Shown here: piece after piece, positions 9,786 to 19,747 of the stretch
Numbering within the stretch: position 1 is the first letter of the stretch
How the letters are laid out: every line of letters starts with the position of its first letter
Origin: Acanthamoeba castellanii str. Neff
Lineage: Eukaryota; Discosea; Longamoebia; Acanthamoebidae
Assembly: GCF_000313135.1 (NCBI RefSeq)
Contig: NW_004457466.1
Coordinates: 556,512 to 600,508 of the forward strand
DNA: 43,997 bases
Direction: 5' to 3'
Notes under the pieces: generated by a model
What the model saw: the letters and a program-made list of their open reading frames with translations, nothing else
Database searches by the model: none
Told to the model about the DNA's origin: nothing
Position numbers and translations under genes: made by a program

Positions 9786-10631
9786 ATGAGGCGCTGCATC
9801 ACTTCCTCCACCCTGAGGGGTTCGTTCTCTTCCCGAGCCATCTCGTCCGCGAGGTATTAATCCCTCGGCCTCTACCTCCGCATTCTTTTCATCGTCCGCT
9901 TGTCGCTCAATTACGCCCCTTATCAACAATTGACCCATTTTCTGCCTCAGATCCCTCGCTGCCCCTGCCCACGCTCACGCTTCGGCTCAGCCCGACGCCT
10001 CGGTGTACCGCTCCAAGCAGGGAGGCTCTTTCGAGGAGGCCCTCGACATCAATGTTGTTGATGTTGAGGATCTCTTCAATCCCGCTTCCGGCTACTGGGA
10101 GAACCCCGCCAACTGGAACGACATGGACTACGTGTGGAAGCTCAAGGTCGAGAGGCTTCAGCAGGAGTACGTCGCTCAACGATCCCCCAACAAATCGGAC
10201 GATTTTCAGCGTCACCGGAATTTGCCCCCCCCCTGTATTAATCGATCGCCTTCAGGTTGAACATCCCTGCCGAGCAGGCTGCCAAGTTCCGCAAGGAGCA
10301 CGACATCTCGAAGGGCTACCTCACCCTCGAATGGATCCTCCCCTCGCCCCCTCCTGAGCACACCTTCGAGGAGCTCCCCATCCTCAAGGAGACCGAGGAG
10401 GAGCCCGCCACCTCGTTTGAGGCCCGTGCTGCCAGATTGCTGGAGAGCGCCCACAAGGCCAAGACCGTGAGTGCTGAGCACACCCAGACCTTCGAATCGC
10501 TCGCCAAGGAGTTCAGCTTCAGCGACAGGGAGAAGACCGCCTTCAAGGAGCTGCTCAACCGTTATGCCAAGGGTCAGACGCCCAGCTTCCCCAATGAGTA
10601 TGAGGAGCATGCTCACGATGAGCACCACTAG
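9786..10631 (+). CDS. Probable mitochondrial matrix/inner-membrane protein, family unknown
   Basis: Exons 9786-9853, 9951-10166 and 10256-10631; 660 nt, 219 residues, stop TAG. The N-terminus has the character of a mitochondrial presequence: MRRCITSSTLRGSFSSRAIS is Arg/Ser-rich, without acidic residues, followed by an Ala/His-rich stretch. The mature part is acidic and helical, with SGYWENPANWNDMDYVWKLK, FRKEHDISKGYLTLEWILP and a closing EYEEHAHDEHH. Frame, splice sites and codon bias all support a real, probably well expressed gene. I do not recognise the family; a lineage-specific subunit of a respiratory complex or ATP synthase is possible from size and targeting but is only a guess. Confidence 0.8.
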
Positions 10632-10801
10632 GCCCTGTACTCCTTGCGTTCTCATCTCAGTTAATTATTGTTCAAAACCACATCATCGGCAAATTTCATC
10701 GACCCACTCGCATGTACCGCGGAGTGCAGCTGCCTGCTGGTGCGCGAGCACTCGTGCACGTTTCCTTTCTTCCTGTTTTCATTTAGAGTTTTGATTCGAA
10801 G

Positions 10802-13643
10802 ATGGAAGCAGAGCAGGTGCCGTCGCCCCTGGTGCTGTGGGGGTCCATCTACACCATGAACCCCAGCGCACCCTGGGCTGAGGCTGTGGTGGTCCTCGAA
10901 GGGCGCATTGCCTTCGTCGGCTCAAAGGCACCCCCCCCCCACCAAGCCTTCAATCTTGCAGCTTGATCATCCGTTGATGGCCACTCGTGCGTGCAGGAGG
11001 GATCGCGAGAGTATCTCACCGCCGACGCCAAGGTCATCGACGTGTCCTCTTTGCCAGGTAAAGCTTGAGTGCTCCTTGCTCGTGCCCGTGAAGTGCCGTA
11101 CTGACTGAGCGTGCTGCGGCAACATCAACGACAGAGGGCGGCCTCATTCTGCCCGGCTTCCAGGACGCTCACGTCCACCCGCTCAGCGGAATGATCATCG
11201 AACAGAGCTGTGACATGGCTCGCTGCGGCGGGCTCGAACCGGCGCTTGCTTTGGTTCGCTCTCACATCTCCCACTACATCTCTCATCTGGGGCGCAACGG
11301 ACGGGCGTATTCACCCTCGCCGGTTCTTCCAGGTTGAGGAGTACGCTGCGGACCACCCGGAGATGGAGTGGATTGTGGGCGGCGGGTGGGACATGTCGTG
11401 GTTCCCCGACGGGCTCTCCCTGGCCAGCGTGCTCGATCGGGTGATGGCCGACCGACCAGCCGTGTTCAGACGCGTCGACGGACACGCCGTGGTAAGCCAC
11501 CGCCACCACCACCCCGCTCGTGTTGCCACCATCGCGTGCTATCTCATCACACACGCCATGCCACGCACGCCACGCAGTGGGCCAACACTGCAGCGATGCA
11601 AGCGATCGATGTGTACCACAAGGACTTCCCAGATCCGCCCCACGGTCGGATCGACAAGGATCCACACACCGGACTGCCGATCGGCTCTTTCCAGGAGCAG
11701 GTGATGCCTTTTCGCCTTTGTTCTCTCTCTCTCTCTCTCTCTCTCTCTCGCCCTATACCAGTCACTGACTCACCTTGTGATGAATCAATCGCGCTATAGG
11801 CCGGAGATCTGTTTCAAAAGCACATTCCGCCGCTCCCCATGGCGGCCCGAGTCGAGGCGCTGGAGCTCGGCATGAAGCGCATGGCCAGCCTCGGCATTAC
11901 TGCGTTCCAGGTTCCCCTCTCCTTGCGACCAACATCGTTTGTTTCTTTCTTTTCTCCTTCCGCTTTTCTTCTTTCCTGACCTCCCGCCGTCGTGTTTGTA
12001 GGACGCGTTGATTCGAGGACCCAACATTCACGCCTACGAGGAAGCGATTCGAGATCCGAAGCGGTTCCCGCTCAAGTGCTCCGTGTGCCTGTGGTGGGAC
12101 TTCCACCACGCCGAGGGCACGTCGTGACCAAAAGTGCACCCACGCAAGTCGCCTCGAGTTGGCTGACTCTTGTGTGTCTCATCCAGATGATGGCGCGAAC
12201 GTGCAAAAGCAAGTGGAGGACCAGATGCTGCAGATGAAAGCGCACAGGCATCACCACCACCTTTTCTCATTTGTGATGCACGTCGTGTGGCGTTCTTCTG
12301 ACAGACTTTAGTGCGTGCCTTCTCCAGGAGCGACTACGCCAAGCTGATCGAAAAGACCGACAACAAGCTCGTGCGCGTGAACACCATCAAGCTCATGCTC
12401 GATGGCGTGATGGAAACCAAAACCGGTAAGCCCAAAAGCTATCGGCGGTTTTGCTTACGAACTCACCAACCTCTTCGTATGCCGTTTTGTTTGTTTTGTG
12501 TTTGTTTTGTTTGATTTTAGCCTACCTTCATGAACCGTACTGCAGCTGCCACGTGAAGTCGGGCGAGGCTCACAAGAGCCACGAGGCCGACCATCGAGGC
12601 ATCACCAATTTTCCCAGGGACTACCTCCACATGGTGACCGCTGCCGCCGACAACGCCGGATTCCAGATTCACGTACCCACACCACTTACATTATATATTT
12701 TCTCTAATACATTTCACGTATTATTAATGTTTTATTAATATTTCAGGCCTCAATTTGTTTCTGTTTTATTTTAAATAATTAATTTTGCTTTCTTGGCGGC
12801 CGCTCTAGTGCCATTCGATCGGCGACAATGCGCTCTCGGACGTGTTGGACGCGTTCGAACAGATCAAGAAGGAGCGCGAGGCGCGGGGCGAGTGGGAGGG
12901 CTGCGACCTGCGGCATCAGGTGGCCCATCTGCAGGTCGTGCGACCGGTCGACGTCCCGCGATTCAAGGCGCTCGACGTCATCGCCAACTTCCAGCCCTAC
13001 TGGTCGTTCAAGGACACGTGGATGATCGTGGCCTATGCAGCACCTCCAGGAAAGGAGCGCCTGGCAGTACCCCATACGTGAGGTTCTCGACACCGGCGCG
13101 CACGTCTGTTTTGGAAGGTACTCTATGCCCGTGTGCGGTGTGTGCGGTGTGTGCGGTGTGTGCGGTGTGTGCGTGTTCACTAAGCTCAGTGGCTGACTCG
13201 CGAGTCTTGGGTGCATGATCCAAGCGATTGGTTCGTGTCTTCGCTGAATCCGCTCGACGGCATCGAGGTGGCCATCACCCACCTGCCTCTGGGCACCAAG
13301 CCGGACAGCGAGGAGGCCAAGGACCCGCTCAATCCGCATCAGCGCATCACCCTCGAGCAGGCCCTGCGTGCCTACACCCTCGGTACGTGTGTGCTGTGTG
13401 TGTGTCGTGTGTTTGTGTGCCGTGTGCGCACTCGGGTTGGCTGACTGGGGCATGACACACAAAGGCTCGGCCTACGCCGGCTTTCTGGACAAGGAGACGG
13501 GCAGCATCGAGGTGGGCAAGGCGGCCGACATCATCGTGCTGGACAAGAACCTGTTCGAGATCCCGACGCACGACATCCACACAGCCAAGGTCACCCACAC
13601 CTTTGTAGACGGAGCGCTGGTCTACGCCGCTTCTTCGTCTTAA
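10802..13643 (+). CDS. Amidohydrolase family 3 (YtcJ-like) metal-dependent hydrolase, with a frame break
   Basis: Thirteen or so exons: 10802-10927, 10997-11057, 11135-11253, 11333-11491, 11578-11700, 11800-11910, 12002-about 12120, about 12190-12284, about 12305-12425, 12521-12672, 12809-13117, 13225-13382, 13465-13643. Metal-binding elements of the superfamily are present: LPGFQDAHVHPLSG (HxH), the Lys region RVNTIKLMLDGVME, QIHCHSIGDNA and QVAHLQ (His ligands), and VCFGSDWFVSSLNP (final Asp), followed by the usual SIEVGKAADIIVLD return to the beta sandwich. Relatives hydrolyse amide or ester bonds of varied small molecules; the substrate is unknown. Exon 12809-13117 is 309 nt where the flanking phases demand 308, so a one-base frameshift lies near 13028-13041. 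The first intron uses a GC donor. The junction after residue HHAEG (about 12120) is unresolved. Confidence 0.82.
11721..11749. repeat. (TC)n microsatellite in an intron
   Basis: About 14 CT dinucleotides in the intron between exons 5 and 6 of the amidohydrolase gene, forming an extended polypyrimidine tract. Confidence 0.9.
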
Positions 13644-13679
13644 CCACCAGTCACAGCACGGTCGACATTTATTGTGGTT

Positions 13680-13707
13680 GGCTGTCCAGGACAGCCAGTT
13701 GGCCAAC
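13680..13707. repeat. Adjacent palindromes in intergenic DNA
   Basis: GGCTGTCCAGGACAGCC at 13680-13696 (8-base arms, 1-base centre) followed by GTTGGCCAAC at 13698-13707. They lie between the amidohydrolase stop and the small secreted protein gene. The core CTGTCC-W-GGACAG also occurs at 2683-2695. Confidence 0.75.
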
Positions 13708-13849
13708 CCAAAGGTTCGGTTTTGTTGGCAACTAGTGTGTAACAAACCGCACAGAAGAAGAAGAACAGAACAGAACCAACCCAAGACTCTTACTCTCAAC
13801 CAGAACCAAACCGACCCATAAGAAGTACCAAGTAGTAGCCAACACATAC

Positions 13850-14134
13850 ATGAGGAACCACAACAACGCAGGCCTGATCTCCATCGTCGCCCTGGTCGTT
13901 CTTTTGCTGTTGTCCGCCTCGGTTCGCCAGGCTTCGGCTGGACCCGGGCTCTACGGCGTCTGCCAGGCTGGCTGCTGCGCGCTGGCCGTCTCGTGCTACT
14001 CGGCCGCCGGCTTCACCTTCGGCACTGTGACCGCAGGCGCAGGCGTACCGGCTGCGATCCTGGCCTGCAACGCTGCTCTCGGGGTATGCAGCGCCAAGTG
14101 CGCTGCAGTCACCCTCTTCGTCCCCACTCTCTGA
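13850..14134 (+). CDS. Small secreted cysteine-rich protein
   Basis: Single-exon gene, 94 residues, from ATG 13850 to TGA 14132-14134. A strong signal peptide (SIVALVVLLLLSASVRQASA) precedes a mature part of about 65 residues with seven cysteines. The mature part has the order GVCQAGCCALAVSCY, then AGFTFGTVTAGAGVPAAILA, then CNAALGVCSAKCA. This Gly/Ala-rich pattern with a conserved GAG.P.AILACN..LG.C...C ending is familiar to me from small secreted proteins of fungi, oomycetes and other protists. The function of the group is not established as far as I know. AATAAA-like GTTAATAAAAG at about 14182-14192 is a likely polyadenylation signal. The high hydrophobicity suggests membrane or surface association, which is an inference. 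Confidence 0.85.
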   Translation: MRNHNNAGLISIVALVVLLLLSASVRQASAGPGLYGVCQAGCCALAVSCYSAAGFTFGTVTAGAGVPAAILACNAALGVCSAKCAAVTLFVPTL

Positions 14135-14243
14135 TGTCTGCACCGTGGCCAGGGCCTCTCACCCACACGCGGGCCAGAACTGTTAATAAAAGTTTGCTGT
14201 TTTCTTTTGATTTGATAGATTGATTTTCAACAAAGCAACTGTG

Positions 14244-15831
14244 ATGGAGTGGTGGGCTCTCGCTCTCGTGGTGGCCGTTGTGGTGGTCGTCCTTATGGTG
14301 GCGCTGCACTACGCGACCGCACCCGCACGCTACGCTCCGGCTGGCAAGCACGTCCTCATCACTGGTGCCGCCAAACTGCCAAATTGAAATCAACTCTTTT
14401 CGATGATGAAACATTAATGCTCCATCAGGCGGCAGCAGCGGCATCGGCAAGGCCACCGCCATTCGCCTGGCCCGCCTCGGCGCCAACATCACCATCCTCG
14501 CCCGCACCCGTTCAACGTGCGTCTCACCCTTCATTTATTTATGATTTAAATTATTTATAAATCATAAATAATTTAAATCAACCCTAAATAAACATAATAG
14601 TTATTAATTATTTAATGTGCTTTGGGCTGGGCCAGGCTGGAGGCGGCGGCAGAGGAGATCAGGGCCGAGCGCCAGGACGCGCAGAAGCAGTTCGTGGAGG
14701 TCCTCTCCGTCGACGTCGCCGACGACGCCCAAGTTCAGCGCGAGATCGCCCGCCACATCGAACAGTGCGCTTCCCTTCTTCTTTCCACCGCACGCATCGC
14801 ACACGCACTATCGCACACCGCACACGCACACCGCATGCACCGCACGCGCGCTTGCTGATGTTGCGAGTGGTGCGTGGTGCGTGGCTTGTGAAGGTTCGGT
14901 CCGGTGGACGTGCTGATCACGAGCGCGGGAGCGACGCGGCCCACCCACTTCGACGAGATTGACGTGGCCACCTTCCGCCAGCTCATGGACATCAACTACC
15001 TCGGCACCGTCTCCTGCGTCAAGGCCGTCCTGCCTCATATGTACGCCCATCAAAGACACGACACGACACGACACACACGACACACATGACACACACGACA
15101 CACGACACCGCACACGCGGGCATGGGCTGATGATGGCGGTGGGGACGGTGCGAAGGAAGGAGAGGAGGGCCGGCAGGATCATCTTCATCAGTTCGATGGC
15201 GGGGCTGTCGGCGACCTTTGGCTACGCGGCCTACGCGCCCACCAAGTGGGCGCTCAAGGGACTCGCCCAGTCGCTCTCGCAGGAGCTCCTCCCCTACAAC
15301 ATCTGGCTGTCGCTCTGGTATGTCACACATCGCACACGCACACACCGCACACGCGCATGACACACGCCTCACGCACACGACACACGCAGTTATCCGCCGG
15401 ACACGGACACGCCGATGTTGCGCGAGGAGAACACGTACAAGCCGCCCATCGCCAAGGTCATCTCCGAGAGCGGCGGTGTGGTGCCGCCGGACGACGTGGC
15501 CAAGGGCATCGTCGCGGGCCTCATCAACTACCGATTCGAGATGTTCGCCAACTTTGACGGCGAGGCGCTCGGTACCGCGTGGCCCACCACTCGCCCGGCG
15601 AGCTTTCGTCTGCTCATATCCGCTGACCACACAACACAACACAACGACGCTCGCGCAGGTCTGGTGTCGAGTGGCTTCAACCCGCCGGACACGCTGTTCC
15701 GTCTGCTGCTGGAGATGGTCTCGATGCCGATCATGCGGGCCGTGGCCGTGGGCTACCACCTCAACTGGAACCGCCTCATCCGCAACCACTTCAACGCCGA
15801 GCACGCCCCCAACAAAGACAAACGTGCATAG
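14244..15831 (+). CDS. KDSR: 3-ketodihydrosphingosine reductase (short-chain dehydrogenase)
   Basis: Seven exons: 14244-14364, 14429-14516, 14636-14764, 14894-15040, 15156-15317, 15390-15571, 15659-15831; 1002 nt, 333 residues. An N-terminal membrane helix (WWALALVVAVVVVVLMVALH) is followed by the Rossmann cofactor motif HVLITGGSSGIGKATA, the structural motif VDVLITSAGA, catalytic Ser in IIFISSMAGL and the Tyr/Lys pair in YAAYAPTKWALKGLAQSL. CYPPDTDTPMLREEN matches the substrate loop typical of the KDSR/Tsc10 branch. A second hydrophobic stretch lies near the C-terminus. The enzyme reduces 3-ketosphinganine to sphinganine with NADPH on the ER surface, the second step of sphingolipid synthesis. 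All exon phases agree. It converges with the GT49 gene, with stops about 180 bases apart. Confidence 0.9.
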
Positions 15832-16010
15832 CTCCCACCCCACCCACCCATGTTGGTTGCAATGACAACAAAGATAGCCTTCAACCCACATCGCGTGCTG
15901 TCGTGTCGTGTCGTGTCGGGCGCTCGCCAAGGACCATTGCTTGGGGACAACGCAGCACGTGCGCACTGAGCGGGCGATGAAGGTCTTCTTTCTTTTTGTT
16001 TCGTTCTTCT

Positions 16011-18384
16011 TCAAGAAGAAGCGGGAGGGGTCTGCTTCTTCTTGAAGGCGGCCTTGATGACGTCGGCGTCGGTGTCCGCATCGTACTCGGCCACCCGCTC
16101 CGGTTGGCGGCTGTGCCGTCGTGGCGGCCACGTCTTGTAGGCCAGCTCCACCTCGCCCAGGAACGAGTAGAAATTCTGGAACACACGCGATCTCATCTGT
16201 GCGTGTGCGTGTGCGGTGGTGCGTGTGCGTGTGCGTGTGCGTGTGCGGTGGTGCGTGTGCGTCGTCCCAGCAGCGAGTATCAGTTGAAAGTGTTCATGCG
16301 AGCCCGCGTAGAAAGGCCGGCGGGGGCAGTACCACATCGCCCTTGCCTCGCCACTTGGGCACGCCGTGGTCGTAGTGAATCACAAAGACCTCGGGGAGGC
16401 CGAAGAAGCGGTAGCCGGCGATGTTGAGCTCCGTGGCCTGCGCCACCTTGTCGTAGCCGTAGCCGATGAACCGCTCATCATACCTACAGCCGCCCTCCGA
16501 TCAGTCGAAGAAGAGGGGCAAAGGTGGGGGAGGGGCATGGCATCGTACAGGGGCACGGAGTCGCGTGGGACCATCATGTAGGGCTCGTACTCGGGCCGGA
16601 AGGTGATCTCGTAGGGCTCGGAGCTGTTCATCCACGCGGTGTAGTTGGTGGGCGCGTGGGCGGGGGCCCACTTGACCTCGTGCACCTGCCGTATCAGGTC
16701 CCGGCGGGACATCTCCACCAGCTCCTTCCTCGAGTCTGGCAATGGCACCTGCGCCGCACAACACGCACACGCACGACCGCACACGCACACGCACACGCAC
16801 ACGGCCACGACGTGTCGGCGCGGCGTGACCGAGGAAGGGCGATCGGTTGGTACGGACCCCAGGCTCGATCTCGAAGGCGGGTACGACCCAGACGACGCCG
16901 GGGCTGTCCGGCTCTTGAGCGCCTTCGCTGATGCGGCCCAACCGGGGCATCATGTCCCTGTGCGCGCGAGGCCGCGGTGAGCGTAAGAAGAAAAACACGT
17001 GTGTTTCGTACATGATGACGCTGTGGGAGTCGGGGGAGGGGATGAAGTCGGCATCGAGGATCAGGGCGTGCTCGGTGCGGCACCGGGCCAGCGCGATGTT
17101 GCGCAGGGTGTTGACCGGGTAGAGCCCCAGCGTCTTGTACGCGTAGTTCCTCTACGCGCGACGCAATGAAATCGATCGAGGTAAGTCAGTCATGAGCAGG
17201 TGCGAACATGTAGGCACCTGCTCGAGGTCTCGAGACGGCAGTACCTCGCTGATGACCAGATGGAAGTCGATGTTGTCGGCGAGCTTGTCCCACGTCGACC
17301 GGAAGTAGAGGACCTCGTCCACCTCGGCCTCGTCCATCACAAACACCGCCGCCGAAATGGGACCTTCACGATGACCACATCGTTAGTCAAGCCAGGCCTC
17401 TCTTTCTCTGTTCTTCGGCTGATGTTGTGACGTCGCACCGTCCCAGTTCTGGGCCATCATGCGCAGCGAGGGCAACCGGTCGATCGTGAGCTGCGTCGCA
17501 ATCGACACTCCCTTCGGGTCCTGCGAGCTCGAGCACGTCAGCGTTCGTTGGCTGTAGGCCAGGAGGAGGCAATCAACAATCGGTACCGGGGAGAGGGCAG
17601 AGCGGACGGTGTATCGGTTGGGACAGCATCCGTGCCGCACGGGGGTGTCGGCTCGCTCGACCCGGCACCCCTCAAAGCCCGGCTCTGAGCCCAAGGACAT
17701 GAAAAGGTGAGCATGTTGAGCAGCGAATAGCAGAAGAAAGATAGCGGCGGGTGGCCGCACCGATGATTGTCGTGGCGGCCAGGAAGAGGTCGTCGAACCA
17801 GACCGTGCCGGCGTGGTCCAGAAACAGGATAAATATATTTACAGACATCACGTCCTGTCCCACCACACCACCATCGTTGAGTCGCGCAACGCAACGCGCA
17901 CGCACACGCACACACGCACACACGCACACACGCACACACGCACACACGCACACACGCGCACGCCTAAGCACCCGCGGAAGAGTACCTTTTCGGTTTCGAT
18001 GACCATGCACTCCTTTTCCCAACGGTGGTCTTCGGTCCGCCACGTCATCTTGTGGCCGTAGGAGTGCGAGCCGTCGGCGAACTTGATCTGCAGGCCGATG
18101 CCGTAGCCCCCGTCCCGCTTGCCGCTCACGTCCTTGGCCGCACTCCAGGCCGAGAGCAGCAGATACCTCTTGGTCGTCGCCCCTCCGAGCTCCGCCTCAT
18201 CTCCCTCTTCATCGTGGTCGCTGTCTTCGTTCTCTTCACCGCCTTGCCTCGTGGTTTGGGCTGTGGTGGCATTGATGAGAACGAACTGCGACGCGCCGTA
18301 CTTGTAGTTAGCCTTGTCCGGCGACTTGAAGCACATCGACGAGGTGCCGGTCATCGCCCTGTCTGTACACAGCTCTGTTGATTG

Positions 18385-18438
<54 letters not shown>

Positions 18439-19481
18439 CACACACACACACAACACACACACAGGTTAGGATTGATGGGCAGTGCGAAGCGAAAAAAGAG
18501 CGGCGCAGACCGATGGGGGTCATCATGGAGTGCCAGTAGGCCGGGAAGGAGTTGGGGTCGATCTTCATGTAGTTCGGGTCGAAGTACTTGACGTAGTGCT
18601 GGGGGCCGCGGTCCTCGAAGGACGGGTTGGCCACCAGGTTGTGCGCGCCGCGCGTGGTCAGTCTCCGCCCGCACGCGCGCATGGTCTTCTCCCTGCTCTC
18701 CTCGCTGCGGCGGCACAGCAGGCTGAACCGGTACTCCGTCACGGGCTTCAGGACCCGCAACTCTGCGTGCGTGTCCACGCCCTCGTAGACCTTGTAGAGA
18801 GCGATCAGTAGCGCACGGCACGATCGCCGCACACGCACACGCTCGTACCAACTGTGTCCGTGCGGTGCCGTGGGTCGGCTTGGCCTTGAGCTCGCACCAC
18901 AGGGCCTCGGTGCTATGGTGCTGCCAATGCACCACCACCGACGTGGCGTTGATGCTGGCAAAGTAGGGACACGGCGAGCGAGGCAGAGCCGCGTCGGCCG
19001 ACTTCTTCGCACCTCCTCCCTTGCTCGAAGGCCTCTTCACCTCCTCGTCTGTCTTTCGAGTGCCGGTGGTGGTGAGCTGCGGCTCATCATCTTCACCAGC
19101 GGACTCCTGCCTGGCCGCCCAGTTCTGGAACCAGTCGTCCGCCCTCTTCGCTCCGTCGACGCCTCGCTCGCTGGCCGCCTTCTTGCCCCAGGGGCTGACC
19201 TCTGTTGGTGGCATCACCAACCGCTCCCCTTCTTCTTCTCGTGAGCTCTGTACGCTGCGTACGAGGCTCACCTCGACTGAACCACCGTCGCCATCTGCCC
19301 CACCGCCGGTGCCCTGCCACAGCACCAGCCCAACGAAGCCGCAGATGAGCAGCACCAGCGAACCCACCAGCGCCAGACGCAACCCGAGCGACAAGCACCA
19401 GCCGCAGGCGCTGCCCTTGTGCCGACGCGCCTCGAACAGCGGCAGCGCTGGCGAGGCTCGCCCATGAGGCCGCTTGAGCAT
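16011..19481 (-). CDS. Type II membrane GT49 glycosyltransferase with Fn3-like and jelly-roll domains
   Basis: Eleven exons: 19481-18849, 18790-18511, 18374-17986, 17854-17761, 17684-17448, 17363-17245, 17151-17012, 16957-16858, 16748-16549, 16483-16333, 16175-16011; 2508 nt, 835 residues. A short basic tail and one membrane span (residues about 27-55, LALVGSLVLLICGFVGLVLW) give type II Golgi topology. Next is a Ser/Gly/Lys stalk, then a fibronectin-III-like unit (ATSVVVHWQHHSTEALWCEL ... LKPVTEYRFSLLC), then a carbohydrate-binding jelly-roll-like unit beginning NLVANPSFEDRG and ending DHAGTVWFDDLFL. The catalytic part (about 520-835) is of the Glyco_transf_49 kind: VSIATQLTIDRLPSL, IALARCRTEHALILDADFIP with the DxD at about 617-619, and DERFIGYGYDKVAQA. 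Relatives such as B4GAT1 and the second domain of LARGE add glucuronate or related sugars. Donor and acceptor here are unknown. Confidence 0.87.
17895..17957. repeat. (CACACACG)n microsatellite in an intron
   Basis: Octamer-type CACACACG repeats on the plus strand in intron 3 of the GT49 gene. Confidence 0.9.
18387..18464. repeat. (CA)n microsatellite in an intron
   Basis: A CA run with a few interruptions in intron 2 of the GT49 gene. Confidence 0.95.
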
Positions 19482-19747
19482 CCTCTCCCTCTCCTCCTCT
19501 ACTCGAACGAAGGGGCGTGGCCTCTCTGGGATGCGCTCGAATTGTGCTGCTTTCTGCGTACAAAAAAGGCAAAATGTAAATAAAAATTGAGAAATTTATT
19601 TGTTTGAAGCACAACAAATAAATAATAACAAAATTACAAAGAAGACTTGTTCGGTTATTTACGTGTTTTGCTGGTGGAAGGGAATAAATAAGAGTTGTGT
19701 GTGTGTGACGAAGTACGAGCTCGCTATCTCTCTTTCGCGTCTCTGCT

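Noticed and set aside
17380..17600. A further intron at 17586 with donor GTACCG
   Set aside because: The frame runs straight through as SPVPIVDCLLLAYSQRTL into the GT49 domain, and removing the segment would break the phase.
18351..18511. CVCVCV-type cysteine repeats as a possible secreted peptide
   Set aside because: Translation of the (CA)n microsatellite within a GT49 intron.
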